NCBI GenBank assembly: GCA_016745315.1 | Contig: CP066886.1 | Coordinates: forward strand, 2,976,501-3,040,500 | Direction: 5' to 3' | Source of the DNA: Arthrospira sp. PCC 9108 | GTDB lineage: Bacteria; Cyanobacteriota; Cyanobacteriia; Cyanobacteriales; Microcoleaceae | Length of the DNA stretch: 64,000 nt | Shown: one piece after another, positions 46,126 to 55,103 of the stretch | Numbering within the stretch: position 1 is the stretch's first letter | How the letters are laid out: each line of letters starts with the position of its first letter | Translations under genes and position numbers: made by a program | Notes under the pieces: model-generated | What the model saw: the letters and a program-made list of their open reading frames with translations, nothing else | What the model was told of the DNA's origin: nothing | Database searches by the model: none

Positions 46126-47424
46126 CTACAGACCAGATAAAACTTCTCGCGCCGCCGCCAGAGTTTGATCAATATCTTCCTCAGTATGCACAAAAGAAGT
46201 AAAACCGGCTTCAAATTGGGAAGGAGCCAAATAAATACCCCGTTCTAACATACCTCGATGGAAGCGGCCAAACTTAGCCAAATCCGACTTTTTAGCATGA
46301 TCATAATTATGAACAGGTCCCTCCGTAAAAAAGAACCCAAACATCGCGCTAATTTGCCCACCACAAGCCGCATGACCTGTTTCTTTAGCAATTTCCAATA
46401 AGCCATTACTCAGCTTTTTGGTAATTTGGTCGAGATATTCATAAGTCCCCGGCTTTTGCAATAGTTCCAGAGTCTTAATTCCCGCCGTCATGGCTAGGGG
46501 ATTTCCCGATAGAGTTCCAGCTTGGTACATGGGACCTGCTGGGGCGACCATAGCCATAATATCCTGACGACCGCCATAGGCTCCCACAGGTAAGCCACCA
46601 CCGATAATTTTACCCAAAGTGGTTAAATCTGGGGTGACACCAAATTTTTCTTGAGCCCCACCGTAGGCGATGCGGAAGCCAGTCATCACCTCATCAAATA
46701 CCAGTAAAGCGCCATTGTCCTCGGTCAGCATCCGCAAACCTTCCAGGAAACCCGCATCAGGAGGAATAAAGCCAGAGTTGCCTACAACGGCTTCTAGGAT
46801 GATACCTGCGATTTGACCGGGATTTTCCGAAAATAGTTTTTTGACGGCTTCTAGGTCATTGTAGGGGGCGGTGAGAGTGTTTACAGTCACGTTTTTAGGT
46901 ACACCGGGAGAATCGGGTAAGCCGAGAGTCGCCACACCCGATCCGGCTTTGACTAGGAACATATCCGCGTGGCCGTGGTAGCAGCCCTCAAATTTGATGA
47001 TTTTTTCGCGACCCGTAAAGGCTCGCATTAGCCGCAGTACGGACATACAGGCTTCCGTGCCCGAGTTAACAAATCTGACCATTTCGATGCTGGGAACGGC
47101 ATCGATCACCATTTCTGCTAAAACGTTTTCTAGGGCACAGGGTGCGCCAAAACTGGTCCCTTTTTCGAGAGCCTCGTGGAGGGCGGCGATTACTTCTGGG
47201 TGAGCATGACCGCAAATAGCTGGCCCCCAAGTGCCAACATAGTCAATATATTGGTTCCCGTCAACGTCCCAAACATATGCTCCTTTGACGCGATCGAAAA
47301 CTATGGGTTGACCGCCAACGGATTTAAATGCACGCACTGGGGAGCTAACCCCCCCTGGCATGATTTTTTGGGCGGCGCTGAAGATTTCTTCAGATTTGGT
47401 TGTTTGTAATGGGGTGCTTACCAC
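46126..47424 (-). CDS. hemL: Glutamate-1-semialdehyde 2,1-aminomutase
   Basis: This 432-residue PLP enzyme makes 5-aminolevulinate, precursor of chlorophyll, haem, bilins and corrins. The start is GTG 47424 with AAGGAG six bases upstream. Conserved segments are MPGGVSSPVRAFKSVGGQP, FVNSGTEACMSVLRLMRAFT, LLVFDEVMTGFRIAYGGAQ, TTLGKIIGGGLPVGAYGG (PLP lysine) and MYQAGTLSGNPLAM. It is divergent from hisIE. Its position next to cobalamin genes joins the two tetrapyrrole branches. Confidence 0.97.
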   Translation of the reverse strand: MVSTPLQTTKSEEIFSAAQKIMPGGVSSPVRAFKSVGGQPIVFDRVKGAYVWDVDGNQYIDYVGTWGPAICGHAHPEVIAALHEALEKGTSFGAPCALENVLAEMVIDAVPSIEMVRFVNSGTEACMSVLRLMRAFTGREKIIKFEGCYHGHADMFLVKAGSGVATLGLPDSPGVPKNVTVNTLTAPYNDLEAVKKLFSENPGQIAGIILEAVVGNSGFIPPDAGFLEGLRMLTEDNGALLVFDEVMTGFRIAYGGAQEKFGVTPDLTTLGKIIGGGLPVGAYGGRQDIMAMVAPAGPMYQAGTLSGNPLAMTAGIKTLELLQKPGTYEYLDQITKKLSNGLLEIAKETGHAACGGQISAMFGFFFTEGPVHNYDHAKKSDLAKFGRFHRGMLERGIYLAPSQFEAGFTSFVHTEEDIDQTLAAAREVLSGL

Positions 47425-47539
47425 TTTAATCTCCTTATGGTTAGATGTTCGGATGCTTTAGTGCCAAATTTGCCAACGGTGAGGACACAAAATGATATTC
47501 TAAACAGTAGTGGTGTTTTTTATGACATTTATTGGAGTT

Positions 47540-48124
47540 ATGGCAGCCGGGAAACCCCCAGAATTAGGGAATCTGATTGATATTGATAAAATTCGTTACG
47601 ATGATCAGGGCCTGGTAGCGATCGCCATTCAGGATATCTTAAATGGTGGCATTTTGGCTTTGGGGTCAATGAACCGAGAGGCGCTACAGAAAACCCTGGT
47701 GACTCAACAACTGTGGTGGGTTCAACAGTCACAGATTCAACTTTGGCATCCTGATATTATGCCCGAGTCCATTCGCTATGACCATCAGGGCAATTTTCTG
47801 GTGGCTGGGGTGGCTCATTCTCCCTCCCAGTTAAATGGCTCTGCTGGGCATACTTTGGCGGGTTTGTTTCAGGTAATTTGCGATCGCCGAGATCATCCTA
47901 ATTCCCAGTCCTATACCTGTAAGTTATTTGCGGGGGGAGATAATAAGATTCTCAAGAAAATTGGGGAAGAGGCGGCGGAAGTAGTTATGGCTTGTAAGGA
48001 TGATGAGCCGCAGGCGATCGCCTCAGAAGTAGCCGATTTATTTTATCATTCCCTCGTGGCTCTGGCTTATCATCAGGTGGATTTACGAAACGTTTATGAA
48101 CAGTTAGAAGCACGTCGTCAATGA
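47540..48124 (+). CDS. hisE: HisIE-like protein with intact HisE and degenerate HisI domain
   Basis: Residues about 105-194 are a typical phosphoribosyl-ATP pyrophosphatase (HisE): SYTCKLFAGGDNKILKKIGE followed by EAAEVVMACKDD and EVADLFYHSLVALAYH, with the EExxE/ExxD metal ligands. Residues 1-100 align with HisI cyclohydrolase, but its functional motifs are gone. The usual SRS and LWHKG have become VQQ and LWHPD, the DCDxD zinc motif is replaced by YDHQGN, and the CHTG...C element is absent. I infer only the pyrophosphatase step is catalysed. The start could be ATG 47522 or 47540. Confidence 0.85.
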   Translation: MAAGKPPELGNLIDIDKIRYDDQGLVAIAIQDILNGGILALGSMNREALQKTLVTQQLWWVQQSQIQLWHPDIMPESIRYDHQGNFLVAGVAHSPSQLNGSAGHTLAGLFQVICDRRDHPNSQSYTCKLFAGGDNKILKKIGEEAAEVVMACKDDEPQAIASEVADLFYHSLVALAYHQVDLRNVYEQLEARRQ

Positions 48125-48381
48125 GTAAATTAACTCCGATTTCCTTAACGGTTCATTATATCAATGGGGAGTCCTACCAGTTTGAGTTTATGCCTCATCA
48201 AACCTTGCAGGGCAGCCCTATTAATCCTCTGCAACAGATTTTGGGTTCCCATGAAATTATTATAGAGCTAGAGGATCGTTTGTTAGTAATTCCTATGGAA
48301 AATATACAGGCGATCGAGATTTCTCCACCCCCTAGTATTTTACCTGATACCGCTATTCGTCATGCTGAACAGGTAGATTAA
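48121..48381 (+). CDS. Small hypothetical protein coupled to hisIE
   Basis: This 86-residue protein begins four bases before the hisIE stop (ATGA overlap), so it is translationally coupled. It has a beta-rich core: ISLTVHYINGESYQFEFMP, then HEIIIELEDRLLVIPMENIQ and AIEISPPPS. It is probably a small beta-barrel or SH3-like domain of a cyanobacterial family. I do not recognise a function. It is followed by a convergent response regulator. Confidence 0.65.
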   Translation: MSKLTPISLTVHYINGESYQFEFMPHQTLQGSPINPLQQILGSHEIIIELEDRLLVIPMENIQAIEISPPPSILPDTAIRHAEQVD

Positions 48382-48402
48382 TGACGTATTTTAAAACCTC
48401 TA

Positions 48403-48819
48403 TTATTGTTCATTTTCGGCTAGGACATCCCCCGCAATTGTGGCTTTAATTTGGTTAATAAAGGCTTGATGATCGATAATGGGTTTGGGGATGTAACCAT
48501 CAGCGCCACTTTGGGCCAGGAAATATTCGCGATCGCTTTCATCCCCTTGGGCTGTCACTAAAATCACTGGCAAACTAGCAGTTTCGGGATTAGCTTTTAG
48601 CATTTGGGTATTAATACCATCAATGGGTTGACCCTCATAATAACTATTGTTGAGATAAATATCCATCAAAATCAGATCAGCTTGTTTAGAAGTTGCCATA
48701 TTGATCACAGTTTCCACATCCTCAGTATGACAGGCAAGCATCCCACCTTTACGGGTGATAATTCTTTGAAAGATCTGCCAATTAATCGGATTATCTTCAA
48801 CTACTAAAATAGTTTTCAT
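48403..48819 (-). CDS. CheY-like single-domain response regulator
   Basis: ATG 48819 with GAGGG ten bases upstream gives a 138-residue protein MKTILVVEDNPINWQIFQRI. The receiver features are VVEDN, phosphoacceptor ADLILMDIYLNN, VILVTAQ (Thr) and YIPKPI (Lys). No DNA-binding or enzymatic domain is present. A small insert after the phospho-site (NNSYYEGQPIDG) is unusual. No kinase gene is adjacent; it probably acts in a phosphorelay or on a motility or chemotaxis partner encoded elsewhere. Confidence 0.88.
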   Translation of the reverse strand: MKTILVVEDNPINWQIFQRIITRKGGMLACHTEDVETVINMATSKQADLILMDIYLNNSYYEGQPIDGINTQMLKANPETASLPVILVTAQGDESDREYFLAQSGADGYIPKPIIDHQAFINQIKATIAGDVLAENEQ

Positions 48820-49049
48820 ATTTTCACCCTCATTTGCAGAATTATAGTGAGTCAACATACAGGCTATATGATCAGGATATTCTGTTACACTGATTCTGTC
48901 GATCTGAATAAGCTCAGGATTTTCAGGTGATGACTATGGTATCTGATGCCCATTGAGAGGCGAAAAGGATGGAAAAGTTCGGGATAATTAAATTCCTTAC
49001 CTAGTATAGCAGTGGTATCGGTTGTTGATGTGACTGCTAAAATACTTAA

Positions 49050-49895
49050 TCAACAGAGTTTTTCAATGGATAAATCATATTTCATGTGAGAAGATGCCCC
49101 TCGCCCCCGAAAACTGCCGTTGATGGGACTAGCATATTCAGGAATGGCACTAGAAACCAGGGCGATATTGCGATCGCTTATAGCTAAATTCTGGGTGGGG
49201 TCATAACCGCGCCATCCTCCCCCCGGAAGATAAACCTCAGCCCAGGCGTGAAGATGGCGATCGCTATTATTGAGATCCCCTTCCTGATAGCCACTAACAA
49301 ACCGAGTCGCCAAACCCATCGCCCGACAAGCCTCCATAAATAAAACCGTCAGATCTCGACAGGAACCCGCTTGCTGTCTCCAAGTAATTCCGGGGGGGAA
49401 AGCCGCCCCAGTTTCCCGAATAGTATAGCGACAAGTTCGATAAATCCGTTGATTTAAATCACTTAAAAACGTGAGAACTTCCCCCCGGGAACCATGCCAA
49501 ATTTCCTGGGCTAATTGCACCGCCGCCGGGTCAACTCTCCCTTCTATATAAGGCTGTAAATGTCTTAAAATCGGTGCCGGATAATCGGCGATCGGCAATC
49601 TCATCGCCCAAGGTTCCAGCAAATAGTTAAAGGGGTTATTACAATAGGTTTCCACTTGGGAACTGACTTTAATCTTTAATTCTTTCGTAGGTTCATCAAA
49701 CCACAATTTCAGGACATCATTACCATTGAGGTCAACAATTGCCGAAATTCCTTTCGGTTCGGGAACCACATCAATAGCAAAATTCTGTAGAGTCTGAAAG
49801 GCATCAGAACGGGGTCGTAAGCGGACGATATGGGGGGTTAATTCCACATACTTAGTATAGGTGTATATGGTGGTATGAACAATCTTATAAATCAT
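49050..49895 (-). CDS. Transglutaminase-like protein
   Basis: This 281-residue protein has the N-terminal beta domain of the bacterial transglutaminase family (YKIVHTTIYTYTKYVELTPH, VRLRPRSDAFQTL). The papain-like core carries the catalytic triad: Cys in AGSCRDLTVLFMEACRAMG, His in DRHLHAWAEVYLPGGGWRG and Asp in YDPTQN. It belongs to the conserved three-gene set with the alpha-E and ATP-grasp proteins upstream. The set is widespread in bacteria and its natural product or peptide ligation substrate is unknown. Confidence 0.9.
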   Translation of the reverse strand: MIYKIVHTTIYTYTKYVELTPHIVRLRPRSDAFQTLQNFAIDVVPEPKGISAIVDLNGNDVLKLWFDEPTKELKIKVSSQVETYCNNPFNYLLEPWAMRLPIADYPAPILRHLQPYIEGRVDPAAVQLAQEIWHGSRGEVLTFLSDLNQRIYRTCRYTIRETGAAFPPGITWRQQAGSCRDLTVLFMEACRAMGLATRFVSGYQEGDLNNSDRHLHAWAEVYLPGGGWRGYDPTQNLAISDRNIALVSSAIPEYASPINGSFRGRGASSHMKYDLSIEKLC

Positions 49896-50007
49896 CACTG
49901 TGTCAGGGGTATTTCAATTAGGAACAGGGCTGACGAGGTACAGCCCCACCCCACCCCCCAGTTAGTGGGAATAGGTGGGGAAGGAGAGAGGCATAATTAT
50001 ATCACTG

Positions 50008-50988
50008 TCAACTTACTTGACTTTGACTAGCTGTTTCCGGCATAGGTTCCAGGGCAAAAAATGTTTCAAACGTTTTCTCTTGAATCATATTAATCCGGGT
50101 TTGCAAATTATCGAGAAATTCATGTAATCCCCGATTCATAATCTCATCAATCATGATATAGTCCAACTCCGATCGCAAACGTCCCAACTCCAGGTCTACG
50201 GGATTTTTCCAAGTTCCCGGCCTAGTTCCGGTAATATGTTGAAGCGATCGCTCTGCCTGTAATATGCAATACTGAATCGAGCGAGGAAATTCCCGATCCA
50301 AAATCAGAAATTCTACCACACCAAAAGGGGTAATCCGGTGTTGTCGGCGTTTACGATACATCTCATAAGCACTAGCAGATTTCAGCAAAGCGATCCACTG
50401 AATTTCATCCAATGTAGTGCCCACATCCTCCACAGAAGGCAGCAAAATGAAATATTTAACATCCAGAATCCGAGAAGTTTTATCAGCCCTTTCTAGCATT
50501 CTTCCCATCCTTCCAAAATGCCAGCCCTCATTATGAGTCATAGTCGCATCCATAACCCCAACAAATAAATGGGCTTGCTGCTTCACCTGATTAAAAAACT
50601 CCGGCAAATAATAGGAGCTATCCCCCATAGCAGCATCTCGCACCATCATATAAAACTCATTGACCTGTTCCCACATTTCCGAGGAAATAATTTCCCGGAC
50701 AGATCGCGCATTTTGTCGCGCCAACCGCAGACAAGATAAAATCGAGTTAGGATACTGATTATCAAAAGTCAGGAATTGAATCACATTTTCAGCGGTCGCC
50801 TCTCCGTAGCGTTCCTTAAACAGTTCTAAATCCCCAGTAGTTAACACCAAAGGTCGCCATTGTTGCTTCATTCCCGAAGGAGAGTCCAACAACAAATTTT
50901 GGTTAACATCAACAAATCGGGCAATATTTTCAGCCCTTTCTATATAGCAATTCAGCCAATAGATAGAATCAGCAACACGACTGAGCAT
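50008..50988 (-). CDS. Alpha-E (DUF403) helical protein
   Basis: This all-helical protein of 326 residues begins MLSRVADSIYWLNCYIERAENIARFVDVN, the alpha-E family signature. FGRMGRMLERADKTSRILDVKY and FPRSIQYCI follow. The family is always linked to a circularly permuted ATP-grasp and a transglutaminase gene, as here (gaps 56 and 112 bp), and is thought to act with them. No catalytic residues are known to me. Confidence 0.9.
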   Translation of the reverse strand: MLSRVADSIYWLNCYIERAENIARFVDVNQNLLLDSPSGMKQQWRPLVLTTGDLELFKERYGEATAENVIQFLTFDNQYPNSILSCLRLARQNARSVREIISSEMWEQVNEFYMMVRDAAMGDSSYYLPEFFNQVKQQAHLFVGVMDATMTHNEGWHFGRMGRMLERADKTSRILDVKYFILLPSVEDVGTTLDEIQWIALLKSASAYEMYRKRRQHRITPFGVVEFLILDREFPRSIQYCILQAERSLQHITGTRPGTWKNPVDLELGRLRSELDYIMIDEIMNRGLHEFLDNLQTRINMIQEKTFETFFALEPMPETASQSQVS

Positions 50989-51044
50989 AGTTTTTTCGAC
51001 TCAAAATGTAACGACAATTGTGGCTAACAAAGTTACCGCCAAGA

Positions 51045-52505
51045 TTAGAATAAAACCCAAGTATCCTTACTGCCGCCCCCTTGGGAAGAGTTCACCACCA
51101 AAGAACCTTTTTTCATAGCCACGCGGGTCAAGCCGCCTGGATGAACATAAACCCCTTGAGGACCGTAAAGGATATAGGGTCGTAAATCGACATGACATCC
51201 CTCAAAGCTATCGCCTAGCAGGGTAGGAACGCGGGATAAAGAAAGGGTAGGTTGAGCGATATAATTGCGGGGGTTCGCCTTAATGCGTCCAGCAAACTCT
51301 AGTCGTTCTTCTTCTGTGGCTTGAGTCCCAACTAGCATCCCATAGCCACCAGCTTCGTTAGCGGCTTTAACGACTAATTTATCAAGGTTAGCCACCACAT
51401 ATTCAAGTTGCTGAGGTTCCCAACACAAGTAAGTAGGAACATTAGCCAAAATCTGATCTTCTCCCAAATAGTAACGAATCATCTGGGGGACATAGGAATA
51501 AATTACCTTATCATCAGCCACACCCGTACCCAAAGCATTAGCCAGGGCGACGCGACCACTGCGATAGACCTCGGTGATACCAGGAACTCCTAAAAGTGAT
51601 TCAGGGTTAAAGGCTAGGGGGTCAATAAAAGTATCATCAATGCGGCGGTAAATGACATCAACCCGCTGTAAACCTTTTGTGGTTCGCATTTGCACATAAC
51701 CATCTGCTATGACCAAATCCCGTCCTTCCACCAATTCTACTCCCATTTGTTGGGCGAGGAAAGAATGTTCAAAATAGGCAGAATTATAAATCCCCGGAGT
51801 TAAAACTACCACGGTCGGGTCATCTATGTGGGAAGGGGCTAAATTCAGCAGAGTATCTAGGAGATGACTGGGATATTCATCAACGGGTTGAATGCCTAGG
51901 GTAGCGAAGATTTGCGGAAAAGTGCTTTTCATTACCCGTCGGTTTTCCAGAACATAGGAAACCCCAGAGGGACAGCGTAGGTTATCTTCTAAAACATACC
52001 ATTGACCATCGCGATCGCGTACTAAATCCGTCCCCGTGATATGACACCAAATATTTTTAGGGGCTTCAATTCCCATACAGGGTTTAAGAAAGCCTTTAGA
52101 TGAGTTAATCAAATCTTCAGGAATCACACCATCTTTGACTATTTTCTGATCACTGTAAATGTCAGATATAAACAAATTGAGAGCCTGAATTCTCTGGATT
52201 AGTCCTCGTTCTAAATACGCCCATTCCTGCGCGGAAACAATACGAGGAATCATATCAAAGGGCAAAATCCTCTCGGTCCCCTCACTATCGCTATAAACGT
52301 TAAACGTTGCCCCTAGTTTCATCATGGCGGTTTTCGCCGCCTGTTGTCGCATCCTAATTTCTTCTGGAGACAGGGAATTAAGCCGATCTATTAAAAGTTT
52401 GCCTTCGGGTCTCGGTTCCCCTGGAGAGGCAAATAGTTCATCGTAGAAATCACCTGGATCGTAAGAATCAAATAGCACAAATTGTAGCCCCAACTGCTCT
52501 AACAC
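51045..52505 (-). CDS. Circularly permuted type-2 ATP-grasp protein
   Basis: This 486-residue protein of the DUF404/DUF407 type shows FDSYDPGDFYDELFASPGEPR, RILPFDMIPRIVSAQEWAYLE, HITGTDLVRDRDGQWYVLEDN, then LRCPSGVSYVLENR and LVVKAANEAGGYGMLVG, the permuted ATP-binding elements. Enzymes of this fold ligate amines to carboxylates and are predicted to make a peptide that the neighbouring transglutaminase-like protein processes. The start GTG 52505 is uncertain. It is the first gene of the triad. Confidence 0.9.
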   Translation of the reverse strand: MLEQLGLQFVLFDSYDPGDFYDELFASPGEPRPEGKLLIDRLNSLSPEEIRMRQQAAKTAMMKLGATFNVYSDSEGTERILPFDMIPRIVSAQEWAYLERGLIQRIQALNLFISDIYSDQKIVKDGVIPEDLINSSKGFLKPCMGIEAPKNIWCHITGTDLVRDRDGQWYVLEDNLRCPSGVSYVLENRRVMKSTFPQIFATLGIQPVDEYPSHLLDTLLNLAPSHIDDPTVVVLTPGIYNSAYFEHSFLAQQMGVELVEGRDLVIADGYVQMRTTKGLQRVDVIYRRIDDTFIDPLAFNPESLLGVPGITEVYRSGRVALANALGTGVADDKVIYSYVPQMIRYYLGEDQILANVPTYLCWEPQQLEYVVANLDKLVVKAANEAGGYGMLVGTQATEEERLEFAGRIKANPRNYIAQPTLSLSRVPTLLGDSFEGCHVDLRPYILYGPQGVYVHPGGLTRVAMKKGSLVVNSSQGGGSKDTWVLF

Positions 52506-52597
52506 CTCTGATGATAAGGGGCTGAGTCCGTCCGGGAACTGTAGTTAATGATACCAACTGGTTAACCCCAAGTTAGTGGTGTTTTTTGTCGGATCCA

Positions 52598-52603
52598 ATT
52601 ATA
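52598..52603 (-). promoter_or_regulatory. Consensus -10 box before the ATP-grasp operon
   Basis: On the minus strand TATAAT appears in GTATGGTATAATTGG about 93 bp upstream of the ATP-grasp start. No convincing -35 hexamer lies at the right spacing; the preceding TGTAAG is a poor match. Confidence 0.4.
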
Positions 52604-52621
52604 CCATACAACGGGTCACAC

Positions 52622-53176
52622 TTACAGGACAATTTCCTGGCCTCTATTGGTAAAGTGGACTTGTTGGATTTGCCAAACCGGGTTGCTAGTGAGGGTTTGG
52701 CGTAAACTACCGAAGAGGGCTAGTTGTTCACAGGATGACAGGGAGGTAAACACCCTGGGGCTGTTGCTGGGAACTCGAAAATCTATGGTGATGGTATGCT
52801 GATGGCGGATAATTCGATACCCCAAGGAAAAGTCGGCGGATTCGTAGTTGTCTAAAACCTGCCTTACTGCCAATTCTAGGGACTGTTCCGCCGGAAGTGT
52901 AGTCCTACGCGGTACTAGGTTTTGACAGGCGCTGTCGGCTTGATAAAGGGTGACTGGGATGGTATTTGCTGGGGGGGCGGTGGGTTCCTTCAGGGGAGGC
53001 GGCACCGGAGAGGTTTCTGGTTTGCTGATGGTGGTTTCGCCGCTAGTTTGGGGGTCGGGTTGGTTGATGGGGGTTTCGGAACTTTCGTCAATGGGGACAT
53101 TACTACTACAGCTTGTCAAGATGACAATCATCACGGTAGTCAAAACAGGGGGTAACAAATGTTGGATACTAATCAT
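52622..53176 (-). CDS. GerMN-domain lipoprotein
   Basis: This 184-residue lipoprotein has a signal peptide ending in the lipobox ILTSC (Cys at about residue 23), then a Pro/Thr/Ser-rich linker to about residue 70. A GerMN domain follows (TIPVTLYQADSACQNLVPRR, SLELAVRQVLDNYESADFSL, GYRIIRHQHTITIDFRVP). GerMN domains occur in GerM of spore formers and in many envelope lipoproteins of non-sporulating bacteria, where the role is unclear. It is divergent from pyrB. Confidence 0.85.
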   Translation of the reverse strand: MISIQHLLPPVLTTVMIVILTSCSSNVPIDESSETPINQPDPQTSGETTISKPETSPVPPPLKEPTAPPANTIPVTLYQADSACQNLVPRRTTLPAEQSLELAVRQVLDNYESADFSLGYRIIRHQHTITIDFRVPSNSPRVFTSLSSCEQLALFGSLRQTLTSNPVWQIQQVHFTNRGQEIVL

Positions 53177-53299
53177 GGCTGGTACATGGGTTAACTTCGA
53201 TAGTTAATAATTCAAGGCTAAAAGGCTTGACTCCGAATGGTAGTAGTCACCTGTCCCCGTTATCCGGCGCTACGGCAAATATTTCTTGAATGAGGCTAA

Positions 53300-54292
53300 A
53301 TGGTTACGACAAACTGGAATCGCCGACATATCCTATCTCTGGCTGATTTCACTGCTGCTGAATATGATACGGTTTTGCAAACTGCTGCTAGTTTCCGGGA
53401 GGTTCTCGGACGTAGGACTAAAAAAGTCCCGGCTTTACAGGGTCAGGTGGTGGCTAATTTGTTCTTTGAACCTTCGACCCGGACTCGCAATAGTTTTGAA
53501 TTGGCGGCGAAACGTCTGTCGGCGGATACGTTAAATTTTACGCCGGGGACTTCTTCGCTGACTAAGGGTGAAACTATTTTGGATACGGCTAAAACTTATT
53601 TGGCTATGGGAACGGATATGATGGTGATCCGACATCGTGAGGCGGGGGTTCCTTTGGCGATCGCCACGGAGATGGATCGCCTTAATACTCAGGTGGCGAT
53701 TTTGAATGCGGGGGATGGTCAACATGAACACCCATCCCAGGGATTATTGGATTTGTTTACTATTTGTCGGGTTTTGGACCCGGAAAGTCCCCGCCTGGAT
53801 TTATTGCGAGGTAAGAAAATTGCGGTGGTTGGGGATATTTTGCATTCCCGGGTGGCGCGGTCTAATATCTGGAGTTTGACGGCTACGGAAATGGAGTTGC
53901 ATTTAGCAGGTCCGCCGACTTTGCTACCTAAATGCTTTGCGGGGTTGGGTAGCGATCGCCCTGGTAAATTGTTTTTACACTGGAGTTTAGATGAGGCTCT
54001 GGCTGATGCTGATTTTGTGATGACTTTGCGCTTACAAAAGGAACGCATGACTAATTATTTATTGCCGAGTTTGCGAGAGTATCATCAACTTTATGGGATT
54101 ACTACGGAACGCTTAAAGTTATGTCGTCCTGATGTGAAAATTCTCCATCCTGGTCCGGTTAATCGCGGTGTGGAAATTAGTTCCGAGTTGATGGATAATC
54201 CCGATCGCAGTTTGATTTCTCAGCAAGTTACTAGCGGTATTGCGGTCAGAATGGCTTTATTATATTTGATTGGTGTCGGGAAGGGAGGATAG
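53300..54292 (+). CDS. pyrB: Aspartate carbamoyltransferase catalytic subunit
   Basis: PyrB joins carbamoyl phosphate and aspartate in pyrimidine synthesis. The 330-residue protein carries the carbamoyl-phosphate loop FFEPSTRTRNSFELAAKRLS, the HEHPSQGLLDLFTI motif and the aspartate domain MTLRLQKERM and HPGPVNRGVEI. The start is ATG 53300 with GAGG upstream. No pyrI regulatory gene is nearby, as usual in cyanobacteria. The next gene starts 7 bp after the stop. Confidence 0.95.
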   Translation: MVTTNWNRRHILSLADFTAAEYDTVLQTAASFREVLGRRTKKVPALQGQVVANLFFEPSTRTRNSFELAAKRLSADTLNFTPGTSSLTKGETILDTAKTYLAMGTDMMVIRHREAGVPLAIATEMDRLNTQVAILNAGDGQHEHPSQGLLDLFTICRVLDPESPRLDLLRGKKIAVVGDILHSRVARSNIWSLTATEMELHLAGPPTLLPKCFAGLGSDRPGKLFLHWSLDEALADADFVMTLRLQKERMTNYLLPSLREYHQLYGITTERLKLCRPDVKILHPGPVNRGVEISSELMDNPDRSLISQQVTSGIAVRMALLYLIGVGKGG

Positions 54293-54299
54293 ACGACGG

Positions 54300-55103
54300 G
54301 TGCAGGTATTTCCAGACCCTCAACAGTTACAAATGGCGATAGATGCGATCGCTGAATTTGAGGCTTCTACTGTTCCTGGGGTCTGGCTAGGGTTGGATCG
54401 GGAACAGGTGATTAGCCAAATGCGATCGCGCCTTCAAAACCCCTTTAGTCTCAGTCAGGGAGGACAGCCTTTTTGTGGTCCGGCGGTGATTGTTTTTGAA
54501 CTGATTAGACATCACCCCCAACAATATGTCACCATCTGTCGCAACTTGTTTCAACTGGGCGGCTTTCATACCCTCAAAAATACCTGGATTTCTGCCTCGG
54601 AACGCCTGCGAAATAGCCGGGGAAACTTCCAGATGCCGCAAGCTGATTGGATGGTACTTTCTACCCTGCGAGAATCACAAAATTTATGGCTTCCTATTGA
54701 GCCTAATGCGCCGGAGATTCTCCGTAACTTGGCGGGAATTACTAAGCCTTGGGAAATTGTGGGATGGACTCGGGAACTTCTGGGCTTTGCTGATGTTAAT
54801 TTCACCAAACCTTATTTATTTGGTCATCTCCAAGCTATGGAAAATGCCACTGCTGTTTTAGACCAAGGTGGGGTGGTGTTGGCTTTGATAAATGCTGAGG
54901 CTTTACTGAAAAATAAGCCGCCTTTAATACCTTATCCTAGTCATTGGGTGGCTGTGGTTAGTGGTATGGATTTCGCTGATACTAATTCTCCCCAATTAAT
55001 TGATTTTCAAGTTTACAGTTGGGCTCAAAAAATGCGGGTTATAGCTACTCCTCAAGCCTTCTCCCTCCACTTCTGGGAAGCTATCACCGCACAACCATTA
55101 TAA
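54300..55103 (+). CDS. Uncharacterised protein with possible papain-like Cys/His motif
   Basis: GTG 54300, with GGGAGG at the proper distance, is favoured over a TTG at 54270 that would overlap pyrB. The 267-residue protein begins with a helical segment (QMAIDAIAEFEASTVPG) and then shows NPFSLSQGGQPFCGPAVIVFE, followed much later by PYPSHWVAVVSGM and FQVYSWAQ. The order Cys on a helix, then His at a strand start, then a polar residue, resembles C39/papain-like peptidases, but this is only a motif impression. It is cotranscribed with pyrB and overlaps the next convergent gene by six bases. Confidence 0.55.
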   Translation: MQVFPDPQQLQMAIDAIAEFEASTVPGVWLGLDREQVISQMRSRLQNPFSLSQGGQPFCGPAVIVFELIRHHPQQYVTICRNLFQLGGFHTLKNTWISASERLRNSRGNFQMPQADWMVLSTLRESQNLWLPIEPNAPEILRNLAGITKPWEIVGWTRELLGFADVNFTKPYLFGHLQAMENATAVLDQGGVVLALINAEALLKNKPPLIPYPSHWVAVVSGMDFADTNSPQLIDFQVYSWAQKMRVIATPQAFSLHFWEAITAQPL

